Shown here one piece after another: positions 37,314 through 49,675 of a stretch of DNA of 64,000 nucleotides. The stretch's first letter is position 1, and every line of letters starts with the position of its first letter. Source of the DNA: Leuctra nigra (Eukaryota > Arthropoda > Insecta > Plecoptera > Leuctridae); contig OW203768.1 of assembly GCA_934045905.1 (NCBI GenBank), positions 29,479,060-29,543,059 of the forward strand. The letters are read 5' to 3'. The position numbers were made by a program, and so were the translations under genes. A model generated the notes under the pieces. The model saw nothing but the letters and a program-made list of their open reading frames with translations. It did not search any database and was not told the origin of the DNA.

Positions 37314-40300
37314 CAGAAGCGCCGAACATGGCCGGATGCAGGAAGAGGTTGCCTTGCGGGAAGCCCGCCAGCCCCATGCCGTAGAGCTGTTGCAGCAGCG
37401 CCATGTCCTCGGGCCCAGGACTCTTGGAGCCCTCCTTGGCGGCGGCCATCGCCATCGTCAGGGAGTTGGGCAGCGTCATGCCGGACGCCGCCGCCATCTG
37501 CAGCATCTGCAGCTGCGCCAGCTGGTTGTTGGCCGGCGGCGTCGCCGTGGCGTCCCCCGAGGAGCCGGGCACAGGCGGCACGGTGAACTCGCCGTCGCTG
37601 TTGTTCCCCGACGTGTCGTGCTTGCCGTTCTCCAGGTGAAGCTTCACGTTGTCGATATGTTTCTTGGTGAATATGTGGTCTTGGATCGAGTACTTGTGCG
37701 AGTACTTGAACTGGCAGAGTTTGCACTCCTCGGGTTGTCTCGAGGTGTCGGCCGCGTTCTCGGGACCTCCCAGCGCCTTCTGCAGCGCGAGCTTGTACTT
37801 CTTCTCCTTGGCTCTCGCGTTCTGGAACCAGACCTGCACGACTCTCTTCTGGAGCCCGATCTCGCGGCCCAGCATCTCGCACTCGGCCATCGTTGGCGTC
37901 TTGTAGTCCCCGAACAGCGACTTCATCGCCTTCACCTGCACGCTGCTCATCTGCGTCCGATACCGCTTGTTTCCGCCGCCGCCCGACGCCAGCGCTCTCT
38001 GGTGTCCCGACTGCGTACTGGACGCGGGCGACGCCGGATTGCTCTCGTCGCCGTCCATCATGTCCATCGTCTCCGACATGGAATCGTCGTCGTAGAATAT
38101 ACTCCTCTCGCTGAGATCTGTGAAGGGGCCGGGATCGGTCATCATGCGAGCCTCGTGGTCTGTCGAGACTTTCATTGGACGACTCAAATCGACTGGTTTA
38201 CTGAGATCGAGAGGTGCGTCTCCAGTCGGCCCGGTGGCTTCCCCCGACGTCGGCTCTTGTTTGATCTTCATGGACAGATCCGTCGGTGCTCCTTCCTTCA
38301 TCCCGTTCTGAGCCGCGTGGTGCGCTTGCAGCTCTGTTATGTAGCGCTTCATCGACTCCTCGTAGTACTTCTTCAGCGAGTTCTCCATCTCGGAATGGAA
38401 CGGCGGGAACATCGGTGGCATCATGTTTGGCGTAGGCGTTGTCGAGCCGCCGAAGTTGTTTGGCGTCTTGCTTCCGTCTCCCATCTGCGACGACGTGTAC
38501 GACGTCGACTCCATGCTGAGCTCCTCGTCGGGCAGAGCGTCGATGTTGATCTCGCCTCGCGTGCACTGGTCGGCGTGTTTCGTGACCAGATGCGACTCCA
38601 GCGCGCTCTTCACCTTGAACAACGCGGGGCAGAAGGGACAGCGCTTGTTGATGACTTGCGCATGCGCGCGGAACTGTCCCTTGCGCTCTCTCGCGCGAGT
38701 GTTCTGGAACCATACCTGTACCACCCGCTTCTTTAGTCCGACTTCTCTCGCAATGTTCTCCAGCATCTTGCGACTCGGGTTGCTCTCGAGCTGGTACTTC
38801 TGATAGAGATAGTCGAGCTGCTCCGGCAAGATCGTGGTCCGAAGTCGCTTGTCCTTCGGCTGGTCGCAGTCTCGATCCATCACGTCTTCATAGTCGTCGA
38901 ACTTGCGCTTGTTGGCGGAAAGCATCGACGCCAGCGGATGTGGCGAACCACCTCCGGAGCTCATCGACAAGTCCGCAACGCTCATCCCGGACATCTGCTG
39001 TTGCTGTTGTTGTTGTTGGATCTGCGCATGTTGTTGCAAGATCCCGAACGGGCTGTCCGGAGGATACGATGGGAAGAGGTTGGGATTCATGATGTGGACC
39101 AACTGGTGCTCTCGCCAGAGATCGAACCGAGGGAACACGAGGTTGCATTTGTCACACTGGAATGTGCCTTCTTTGGAATTGTCTATGTTGTTGGACACGT
39201 TGCTCGGACTCGGCGACGGTGGGTAGGGGTTGATCGAGGGGGTGGGGGTGACTGCCGGTGCGGGGGTTGCGGGGTTGCTGTTGGTAACGATCTGCTGCTG
39301 TTGCTGTTGACATTGCTCCGAGATGCTGGAGTTGGAGTCTTCGGACGAGAGCACCGCGGCGATCTGCGCGGCCGCCGCTTGCGCCTGCGCAGACCGCTTG
39401 GCGTCCTCCTCCTTGAAGCAGTGCGTCTTCTGATGGCGGATAAGCTCGTAGTAGCGCTGGAACACGAGGAGACACTTCTTGCACTGGTAGTTGAGCCCCG
39501 GGGTGCGTTGGAACCGGTTCGCTTCCGTCTCGCCGACACCGGGTGGCGCCTCCACGGGGGGCTGGTTCTCGTAGACCTTCCTCGCCTTCTGCCTCGCGTT
39601 CTGAAACCACACCACGATGACGCGCGGACTCAGGCCAAGCAGCTTGGAGAGATACTCCAAGTCATCGTCTTTGGGATACGCGTTGTTCTCGAAGAACTCT
39701 TGCAGGACTTTGATCTGATAGTCTGTGAAGCGCGTTCGGTTCGCTCGCTTGCCGGAAGATCCTCCCGACGAGTTGCTTCCGTTGCTGTTGCCTCCGCCGC
39801 AGCCGCCGGTCAAGGAGGCGTGGCTGAAGCCGTCGGAGGAGTTGTTGTTGTAGGATCGGCCGGGGCTCACGGAGCGCGCCGACGGCATGTTCAACACTGG
39901 CGACGTCGGGATCTGGCTCGGAGGCCCGTAGCTTGTCGGGGTCATCTTCGGGGGCAGCATCGTGGAGGTCACGGTCATGTTGCCCATGTTGGGGTTGCTC
40001 ATGGTCATGGCTTCGGTCCCCAGCTGGGACGCGATGATGGAGGTGAGAGTCAGACGGTCAGGGGACGACATTCTTGGGGATATCTGCTCGTTGAACGAGC
40101 CAGACACCGTGCTGACGGGACTCTGCGGTGTTTGGTGCAGCGGCTTTTCGTCGGGTAAATCTCTTATGATTCTATCAGCCTCTTTCCTATGCTCATTCAT
40201 GAAGAGATTATTGAACTTGAGATCGGCAGTGTCGTCGTGCTGCGGAGTTGTTGTATCTCTAGGTTCAACTTTTATCATTTCTGGCGTTTGGGGAAAGGGC

Positions 40301-40719
40301 TGAGGTTGCGGAAAGGGCTGCGGAGTGGATTGTTTACGTTTGTTTACACTCGCCGGTAGTTTTGGCGTGAACTCCTTGACGAGGGACTGAGGTGGAGGTT
40401 CGTCAGAGCCGGCCGAGCTCCCGCTCGAGTTGAACGGAACGGTCTTGGTCTCGCCGGTCTTCTCGTACTCCTCGAGGTTCAGCGTCGTCGACGGCGGGTT
40501 GTTGAAGTTGTACGGAGAGTCTTTGTTCCGTTGGCGCTCCTTGAACAGGGTGTTGCGGAACCAGTGCTTGATGACCTTGGGCGGGAGTCCGCTCTGGCCG
40601 GCCATGTCGTGGATCTGCTCCTCGGAGGGCGAGTTGTTGATGTCGAAGTGCGCGCGCAGGATCTTGAGCTGGTCGTCGGTGATGCGCGTGCGTGCGCGCT
40701 TCTGCTGCGCCGCGGAGAC
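37314..40719 (-). CDS. zfh2: Zfh2/ZFHX-family protein, coding exon C (four homeodomains)
   Basis: This exon encodes residues 2039-3173 plus one base. It carries four homeodomains at about 2044-2103 (recognition helix IKHWFRN, so Arg at position 50), 2362-2421 (VVWFQN), 2661-2720 (QVWFQN) and 2955-3014 (QVWFQN); Asn51 is kept in all four. C2H2 fingers sit at about 2451-2471, 2560-2580, 2732-2753 and 3037-3059. PTDLS, PLDLS and PVDLS motifs lie at 2850-2884. The four-homeodomain layout matches vertebrate ZFHX3/ZFHX4; Drosophila Zfh2 is described with three. The frame stays open to a stop at 37276-37278, but the perfect GTGAGT donor at 37313-37308 argues that exon C is spliced in phase 1 to a further exon. 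The acceptor before residue 2039 (ATGTTGCAG/GTCTCC) has a poor pyrimidine tract but gives the required phase 0. Family members regulate neural and limb development. Confidence 0.94.
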
Positions 40720-41966
40720 CTGCAACATTGCACGACCCGGGGCTCAAGCTGCATCCAATAACATGCGCTTGCGCAGGCACTGGAGTTGCGGTTCTTTACA
40801 AACACTCAAAAAGATGGGTTGATTTTATTTTCCTTTTAAACAATTATTTTTGTTTCTGCTTATGATTTCTTTAGGAAGAAATTTGTTTCAAAATTAAAAT
40901 AATAATTATCAGAAGCTTAGACCAAGTCAAAACTAATTACAAAATTATACAGTCTTTCAGGACGTTGTAGGTTAGTTTTAAGAGAAAGTTTTGAAATATT
41001 TTAGTTTGTTTTTTCTACTAAAAATATTATTATTATATTTTACTGAATGTTGTGAATCGAGAGAAAAACATAAATGCAGGTAAAATATTTTTAAATTAAA
41101 ATACATATATCAAGAATTTTATTTTGTTCGAATCTCGTGAATTTGGTTGTCAAGTACCGCAAGACCAGTGTTGAGCCTGTTTCACAAATCAATCTGTTCA
41201 GTACTTCCGATGGTACTAAATACCGCCGCAGGAGCGCTGAAAGAGATAAGAAGCTGGCAGTAAACTCGCGGGCAAATTATAGGCAAACGCGGGCCATTAT
41301 TCAGCGCGGGCTTTGCCCCCCCCCCCCCTCCCCTCGTGTTATCTTATCACCCTTTAGTCGCGACGCGGGATGATTATTCGTAAACAGCGCCACATAAAAC
41401 TCCACATCGAACAAGGATGCTACTTCTCAACGCATTGGGGGAGATTGCAAGTCTTTTGAAAGCCAGGTTACAGTGAACATATTCAATATAAATTGCGTTA
41501 TGTAAACTGTGGAAGTACTTCGAATAAAGTTATGGTTGCTTAGAAATTGTTATTCCTTATTCTTGGTGGAAGTGCCTGGTTCGGGATACTACAAGGAGCA
41601 ATATGATTCAATTTCGCAAATATTGGCTAAAAACGTTGGTTGATTATTTTATTTAGTTCAATTCTCAAGAGTTACTTTTGGATGGTTATATTCATTATTG
41701 TTTGCGATCATTTATTACTTATGTTGGTGGAGGTGCCGTGTTTATGTTCAGATTATTTTCGACTTGAAGAAAAAGTGAAAAGTTGATGTGAACGCAATTG
41801 AAATGTTACAAATACAATTAAATTAAGGGGTGGTCGGTGAACAATTCCAGCGGGCGTCTTTCCTGACTGAGATTTATGCGTGACTTTCCTCAGTCAGGAT
41901 ACAAATAGTAGAAAGGAAGTTGAAACCTCGTGGATCTGGAATGAAAGAGTGTTTGTGTGGACTCAC
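40720..41966 (-). other. zfh2: Intron between coding exons B and C
   Basis: This is a 1247-base phase-0 intron with donor GTGAGT at 41966 and acceptor TTGCAG ending at 40720. It contains a C13 tract at 41316-41328 and two copies of a TGGTGGARGTGCC motif at 41564-41576 and 41725-41737. The splice phases fit exactly on both sides. Confidence 0.85.
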
Positions 41967-44900
41967 CGCTTGCTGTTGCTGTTGCAGCAGATGATGTTGC
42001 TGCTTGGCCATCAACGCGTTGTGCTCCATGCCCGCGCCCGACTGCGGCGAGAACTGCGCCTGCGCCGCCTGCATCTGCGTCATCTGCTCGTAGGAGGGCG
42101 GCGGCATCATCATGGGCACCAGCGGCGGCTGCAGGTTCATCGCTGCGAGGGCGTTCATGTTGAGTCCCAGCGGCAAGCCCATCATCCCCATCATCATCGG
42201 GTTGAACTGCTGCAGTTGCTGCTGGAGCTGCGACGCCGCCATCACGTTCAACGCCGCCTGCATCTCGTTCATCTGCTGCGCCAGGCTCATGGAGATGTTC
42301 GGGTTGTTGCCGCTCGCCTGCATCATGCCGGCGACGGCGGCCGCCATGGACGACGACATCGTCACGGGGATGGAGTCGGTGCTGGAGGCGGGCGTCGACG
42401 AGGCCGTCGGCGTGCTCGGCGCCGTGTCCGGCGGCGTGCCTCGCTTCTCCTTGTCGTCGTCGCCGGACGCCTCCACCTTCTTCTCGTACTCCGACTTGAA
42501 CTGTTCCGCGTACTTCTCGAGGAACTCGAAGGGGACGAGGTCGCGGTGGACCTCCTCGCAGTGCGCCTTGAGCACCCACACGCTGGAGAAGTCCTTGCGA
42601 CAGTGTTGGCACGACGACTTGGCCACTTCCGGCAAGCGCTCGTCGACGTCCTCGGTCTTCTCCTCGCCATCGGTTGGAGACTCTGCCAACACAATGTTGT
42701 TCTCATCAGTCTCATTTTCACGCTTCTGTCTCTTTTGATGATTCTCGTTGAATTGCATAACGAGATCAAAGCCGAAGCTTTCTAGCAGGTGTTTATAGAC
42801 GTGAGAGTGCTTCTTGAGCGGGGCGGCAAGTGGCCTTGAGGTGTAACTCTCTTCCTGGCTAGGAGGTGGTGTTTTGTTTGGTTGCGGGGAGTTAAGCGGG
42901 GCCACTGCGTTCACAGGGAACATGGGGCTACCGAACAAGCAATACAACTGCTGGTGGGTGGACAATTGTTCCTGACTGACAAATAAGGCCGAACAGCGTT
43001 GGCAGGATAACATACCGTGCGGATGATGATGATGCATGGAGGTTGTGGTACTGGTGGTGGTGGTCGTAGGAACTATGGAGTTCGGCGACGTCATCACGGA
43101 CGCTTGCGTGGTCTTGGGCGACGTCCCCAGAATGTCCTGGAGCATCTTCTTGTGCTGCTCTTGCGCCTTCTGCGGCTCGGGCTGCTCGATGAGCGGCTTG
43201 CTGAGGTCGATCTGTCCGCTGATGGCGAGGTCCTGCAGCTTGGAGGCGCGCGTCTGATGCAGCACGGAGCGCATGTGGATGTCGAGAGTGCTGCCCTGGC
43301 TGTACGCCACCTTGCAGATGTTGCACTTGTACGGCTTCTTGTCGTCGTCCTCGGAGGTGTTCATCGACTTGGGCGTCGGCGGGGGCGTCACGCCGAGACT
43401 CGCCACCAGCGCCGCGGCGGCGGCGTGAGGCGACACGGCAGTCATCCCGTTGTTCGTGTTGTTGTTGTTGTTGTTGTTGTTGTGCTGTTGTTGCTGCTCC
43501 TGCATGGCACGCTTCAGCTTGTGCAGATGACTCACACTGTTGTAATGCACCAAGAGGATGTTCTTCTGCGTGAAAGATTCTTTGCACACATCGCACTTGT
43601 ACGGCCGATTGGGATCGAGATATTTCTCCATCGGGTAACTCAGCTTCTCGCCTTTGCGATGCAACAACGTCTTATTGTGACTCGTCAAATAACTCTGTCT
43701 CGTGAACGCAACTTTGCAACGATGGCATTTGTACTTCCTGTTCGGATCATTGTAACTGTCCTCCGCTATCGCTTGGCTGTTGAGGTAATCCTCTAGGAAC
43801 TGTTGCTCTTTGTACACGACAGAGTCGTCGCTGTTCTCTCCGTCGCCGCTCTGATTGTTTCCCATCCCCTCGTCCTGATTGTCCTTGCTGGGGCTGTCGT
43901 CCAGATCCATCATGTCCTCCGACTCAATCTTCATGCTCTCCTTCTTGAGGAGGTCGTTGGTGTTCGAGTCTAGGACTTGTCCGCTGAGCCCTGCCAAGAG
44001 TAGCGGGTTGCTCATGAGACTGTGTTTGTACGCGTTGAGTTCGTCCTCGGACAGCTCCGAGTGCGCCGTCTCCACGTGTTTGTGCAGCGCGAGGACGGAG
44101 CGGAAACTCCGACCGCACAGCACGCACTTGGTGGCGTCGCGGATCATGTGGTACTGCGAGTGAAGCTGCAGTTTCTCCACAGTCTTGAACGCCAGACTGC
44201 ACTGATTGCATCGGTACTTGTACACGTGTTTCTCCGACACCGAGATGCCCTGCGTGTTGCCGCCGCCGCGCACGTGGATCTCGCGGAAGTGCATCTGCAA
44301 ACTGTGCGCAGTGCCGAAGTACTGGTTACAGCCCTTCTTCCAACACAGATATCCGGTCCCCGTCGGCGTCTGCTTCATCTCGAAGTGGCCCGTCTCGTTC
44401 TGGTGCAAACACAGGTCGTCGATGTTCCTGAACGTTTTGAAACACGTCTGACAACGGAACTCGTCCTCGATGTCGTCGGGCGACGGCGACATCAAGTCGG
44501 GACGGCCGTCGTCGCGGTCCTCGGAGTTGGCGTCCGAGTTGTTCTGCTTCCCACTGGAATCCATATCCTTACCCGCGAGCGACGATCCTCCAGAGCTCGA
44601 CGGACTGATCATCTGGTTGTGGCTGTTGGACAGCGGCGGCGTCTGCTGGTTGGCGTTGGCCTGCGGCGTCGCGCTCGCCGACCTGTTGACTTGGTTCAGC
44701 CAGTGCGACTGATCGACGAGCAGCAGCAGCCGCTGGAGGCCCTCGGAGTTGACGGAGTGGATCTGCATGACGTGCCGCTCGAGCGCCACGCGGTCGCGGA
44801 AGCCGTCCTGGCAGAGCGGACAGAGGAAGTCGCGCACGGGCGACGACGCCGGCGGCGACGGTTCGGACTGCGAGTGCTGCGCCAACACGTGCGCCTGGAT

Positions 44901-45079
44901 GCGCATCTCGGACGAGCTGGTGTAGTTGCAGTAGGGACACATGTGCACGTGTTCACCGCCCTGCTCCTCGGACTCCTGCGCGTCCATCACGAACTTCAGC
45001 AGGTTCTCCTTGGAGTCGCTCTTGACGGAGTCCGCGCGCTCGCGACTGTGTTCTCGGCTGTGGCGGCTCTCCTTGCGTT
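41967..45079 (-). CDS. zfh2: Zfh2/ZFHX-family protein, coding exon B (zinc-finger block)
   Basis: This internal exon encodes residues 1001-2038. It opens after the acceptor TTATTGTTGCAG. Its first two bases complete the phase-1 codon left by exon A, giving SDA-E-RKESRHSRE. It ends at codon boundary QQQQQA before donor GTGAGT. Eleven zinc fingers are visible at about 1048-1069, 1087-1108, 1210-1232, 1246-1269 (first pair spaced C-x4-C), 1291-1311, 1319-1340, 1452-1474, 1496-1518, 1586-1608, 1693-1714 (last ligand Cys) and 1824-1845. Linkers are low-complexity: eight asparagines at 1534-1541, a Thr/Ser/His stretch near 1672-1687, and a Met/Gln/Ala-rich stretch at about 1907-2038. A PSKDNQDEGM acidic region lies at about 1397-1420. 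Fingers of this type bind DNA or proteins; individual roles cannot be read from sequence. The upstream frame reading through the intron (to 45152) is not coding. Confidence 0.95.
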
Positions 45080-46349
45080 CTGCAACAATAACACACTCTC
45101 TTAGCATCATCACACGCAACATCCAAATAGTCAGCTCAACAATGACCGACACAAATCAACATGTTTTAGGGCCGGTTTTTCATTGATCTGTTAAATTTAA
45201 ACAGTTGATTAGGACTAGAGTGAAATGGCAACAACCAATGGCATAGGACCAACTCCATACCACTGATTGGTCCTACTGGACATTCTAGGAATTACATAAA
45301 AATAAAATTTTGTAGAAATTGGAGACTTTACTTGAGAATTTGCAACATTTGTACTGTTGCATTTGTTCCACATACTTGGCCAATTTGTCATCGTAATTAA
45401 TAACATTTTTTTTTTAATATTATTGTTCATTGTTAGTCTATTTTCTCTCTTATAAAGCGATGTTGAGTTTTGTACTATTGAGCTGAAACGTTGTAAACTC
45501 CCAAGTAAAGTCTCCCATTCATATAAAATTAAATTTTTAGTACAATCAAAATCACGGACTTTTTTACAATAATACATAATGACTTCCTCGCATTCCTAAC
45601 ATAGACACAGTAGTTGGTCGTCAAATAATTCAACTTAATACGAAAACACCTGGTTCATTAAAACATGAAATCACATTGTCACATCTGCGCCAGCTGTCAT
45701 CGCGGTAATCCTACATGGACATACCCGAGTACAAATAAGTGTCATTAATGAATAAATAGCATAACGCCGAGCCTCGAGCAAGAGTGCAGCGATTACTTGT
45801 TTTATGGTTCAACCAATTACCAAGCAGAGAATTGATAAATCTGTTTATATTGCCAACTATAACGTTCGAAATGTCCATTTAAATATTATTATAAAGTTTG
45901 CGGGAATATTATCTAATCTTCTTGAGGATGTTTCCGCGTTATTATTTCCAATTCACGGTTAACTAAGGACTGGGGCTGATGACCATTAGAGAATGTAATG
46001 ATAATGTCACCGTTCTGGACTAAAGGTACAATGACTCGACATTATAAATTATGCTCTTTTAAAAAAATAGCTTTATAAATATCTTAACATTTAAATTAAT
46101 GTCTTGTTATTTTATTAATGTTTGTCATTACGCTTTCTGTGAACACGGAATGATTTTAATGATTGGAAAAGTGATGTGAAATCATTTTTATCGCATAGTT
46201 TAAGTCGCTAAATGACGGGGTATTCAACTCTCGTAGTGAAAATACCAGGGCAATTTTATAGTCATCTCGTTATTAATATTTGTATAAAAAATATTTCTGA
46301 CCGTAAATGTTCATTAAAACGTAGTGAGTTTGATACATTAATATTTTAA

Positions 46350-46371
46350 ATAATAATAATAATAATAATAA
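46350..46371. repeat. (AAT)n microsatellite in intron A-B
   Basis: Seven consecutive AAT/TAA units. Confidence 0.8.
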
Positions 46372-47802
46372 AGATTAATTACGAAATTCGTTTAAATTGA
46401 TTTCATTTGATGATTTCAAAATCACATTAACAGTTCTGTAAAGGATTTAAATGAGGATATAACTAATTATACCCATATTTTAACAATAAGTAATAGCAAA
46501 TCATCTATAATATTCTCTATTGTACCTTCCACACAGATTAAAACTTATAAACAGCTGACTCACTTCCACTTATCCACACATTAACATGTCCACATTAAAC
46601 TAGAAATATCATCAATTGTCCTCGCTTTTCGAGCCGTTAAATGTTCATAACTGATCGATAATGTGATTATACTGAATTTAAACTCTATTCTAAAGACGTT
46701 ATGTATCATTAAGCTGCTAGTTAGTCTGTTCAAGTCATCATATTCATGATCATCTTCTTCATCCTGCCATTGCGAGATGCATTGCTTATTAACAGCACGC
46801 CTCATTGCAGGGGTGCACAAGGTGACATTTTCATCGAACTACTTGACATTCGATTTGAGATACTCCGTTGGTTGAGAATCATCGTATTCATCATCCTTTG
46901 ATATCATTTCTAATTATTATTATAAATATAAACGTTTTTAGATTACTGTTGAAATTGATTGTTAAATTTGAATTGCCTAGCACAGAATTTGCAAAGTTAC
47001 ACGGAAAGAAAGTATCATTTTTTTTAAATCTTCCGAAAAGTAGACGTCTTAAAAAAATACCGCGTTCGAATTATTATACGATATAAACGAGTGAAGAGGT
47101 CATTTAGAACTAAACATTTGGCATAAATTAGGTACCAAATTTTGCTTAAATTTAGAACATGGCACCTCCATAAAAGACCACGATCTACCGACTAAAAGTA
47201 AACCACTCCAAGAAAAACTCCTCTTTGTATCGGTTCGCACATAACCTCCAAAGCCATCCCATCTGACAACTTGCGTCTCTCCAACAATCTCATTATGCTG
47301 TCTATCTTATTGACGTTATTTGTTGATAACCACGCCCCATCGCCACATAAAACCAACCAATAATAACTCCAATCCACGATGCAGTTCATCTTATCCTCTT
47401 TCAGCAGCCACAATACCACATCCCTACATGGACCGAATAGTGACTCCATCCACACCCGCCGTCGTCTAAGATCAACGTTCAAAACCGATCTCTCTCTCTC
47501 TCTTCGCCGTGGTAGACGAAGGTGAACCTACTTGACGCGATCTTGTTCATAAGTTCTTGCATGGCTGCATTTTATGCGTCCCAATGTATTGCGTGCGCTC
47601 GTTGCTGGTTGGTTACGAGAAGCATCTGAGCTGCCATTTTATGTGCTTTGGAGACTTGATTATGTTTCTATTTGTGACTTTGTACTTATCAAGTTGACGT
47701 TGTGTATTTACACCTTTATGGATAAATGGTTACGAAACTATGCAAAATTATATAGTTGCATGATATTTTACTTCGCTTCTCCGATTATAAGTATGGTGGT
47801 TA

Positions 47803-47954
47803 TATATTTACACATTAAAAGACATTACGACAATTCACACACTTTTATTTTAGCAGAGCTTTTAAGCTAGCTTCTGCATAATATTATGTTGTATTGTAAG
47901 TTTGAGAAACAAAAGTTTGAAAATCGTCCTAATGACTTTTAATGTGTAAATATA
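47803..47954. repeat. ~150-bp foldback in intron A-B
   Basis: TATATTTACACATTAAAAG at 47803 onward pairs with CTTTTAATGTGTAAATATA ending at 47954, with about 30-base arms and a few mismatches. The centre has its own short inversion, GCAGAGCTTTT/AGCTTCTGC. It is a likely MITE remnant. Confidence 0.5.
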
Positions 47955-49675
47955 GTTGCAATAGATAAGTAGATAAAAATAGGGATACAAGATACAAATA
48001 ATATAGTTAGATGCAATAGATAAGATAAATTCATAGATAAATGATGACAATATGTACCTAGATATAAAGATGGTATTGATAATAAGTAGATCATTATTGT
48101 GTTGTGTGTCTTTCAACTGAACCAACTTGCTCCGTTATGATATAATAAATACATACGAATTATGTAATGATATGATATGATATAGATATTTAAATTGAAA
48201 TGAAACGTTATTTAAAATACGAGGGACATGAGATTGCAAGAGGTGAACAAATTGATACGAATTCTACATTTGACAAAAATTAAAAATATTTCAAGAACAC
48301 ATCATCGTGTATAATTAAGTTGGACATTTACAATGTTCTATTCAAATAACGTTCGATATAAAATGTCTAACTGAACAGAACGAACAATCGTAAAACATAT
48401 AGCAACACGATGATTTGTTGCGATTCTTGATAATGAATTTATATCTGATTATTGTAAATCTCATGTAAGATGCAGGTTTCACTATCAGATTCCAGGACTG
48501 CAAAGAAGTATAATAAAATAAAGCAATAAACATAGGTATAAACAAACTTCAATTAAATCGAACACGTATAAAAATACTTTGAGAAAAACTGATGCGCGTA
48601 ATAAGAAGGCATCTGTAAAGATATACCTTGCGGCTAATACCCTTAACATTTTATCCTATTCTAAAAACCGTTCATTATGATGTATACAATCATAATGAAG
48701 TCAGCTACCAGTGAGCTACTGTCATCGTTTTTCCATCACCAAGGAATAATTTAATTGAATTTAATGTTTTATAAGCAATATAAATAATACTACTCGGTCG
48801 CCATAAATCCACTGATTAATATCAAAATCACGTTTCTTGGGATGCGATTTTCTTGCGCCTTGTGAAGACTTTACTAATAATATGCATTATTTCTACACTT
48901 AATTGTCAATTAATATAGCTCCGTGGAGTATTAAAATGAACAATATTTCCAACTGAAAAAATCAGGCATGAAATTATTGGCATGTTTCAAGGTTCGTCAT
49001 AAAATTCATGTTTAGTTTAATGCATTTGTAATTGAAATTAGCACCTGCGATAAATTCGACATTAACCGCGCAAGGAAATAAATAATTGCATTTTTTCGAA
49101 GGAGAAATACTTTAAAATTCCGCCATTTAGATTTTTAACAAGCAAGAAATATCAAAGGATGGGGATATATTATTTATAATATCTTGAGTTATTTTGACTT
49201 GAGAATAAATATAATTCGACTTACTGCAGAAAATTAAAAATTATTTTATGGACACCTCTGATATTTTGGCAAGTGTTCAGTTTGAATACAAACGTCACGA
49301 AAATAATTTAACATAAATCTAAAAAAGCATTTCACTTATGAGATGGTCTGTTAACTTTGCTTTGGCCAGCCCTGGCGAGCTAATTACCACATAAAACGGC
49401 AACAATGGATCTAAACACTGTGCATTGTTCCACGGCGCGTTGTAAACTTGTACGCGAGGAGGAAGGTATGCGACGCTGAGATTATGACATGGCAGCCATT
49501 CTGTTCGCCGAGGAACAGAATGGCAGTAGAAAGACACACAAGCGGAATCCGATTCGAAACCACCGAGCATTTGCAGAGAACACGACCAGATCTGCTTGGA
49601 ACATTTGCCATACAACTCGGATATTGACATTTTCACAATTTCGGAGAAAAAAACTATGAAATAAAGACTGAACTG

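Noticed and set aside
37336..38736. Long plus-strand frame of 466 codons opposite exon C
   Set aside because: It is the antisense shadow of GC-rich homeobox coding sequence. Its translation is Arg/Leu/Val/His-rich with no domain, whereas the minus frame has intact homeodomains.
38938..40158. Plus-strand 406-codon frame opposite exon C
   Set aside because: Antisense shadow with the same compositional bias and no recognisable domain.
40720..40728. Methionine at 40728 as a start for exon C
   Set aside because: ATGTTGCAG is the acceptor. Splicing from exon B in phase 0 explains the frame and removes the need for a start.
40740..40755. Alternative acceptor GGATGCAG upstream of exon C
   Set aside because: It would add 29 bases and shift the frame out of the homeodomain reading.
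41880..45104. Plus-strand frames of 200-360 codons opposite exon B
   Set aside because: Antisense shadows of the zinc-finger exon, with repetitive Arg/His/Leu composition.
45080..45152. Methionine at 45152 as an independent start for exon B
   Set aside because: The sequence before residue E1001 is intronic (TTATTGTTGCAG acceptor), and the phase fits splicing from exon A.
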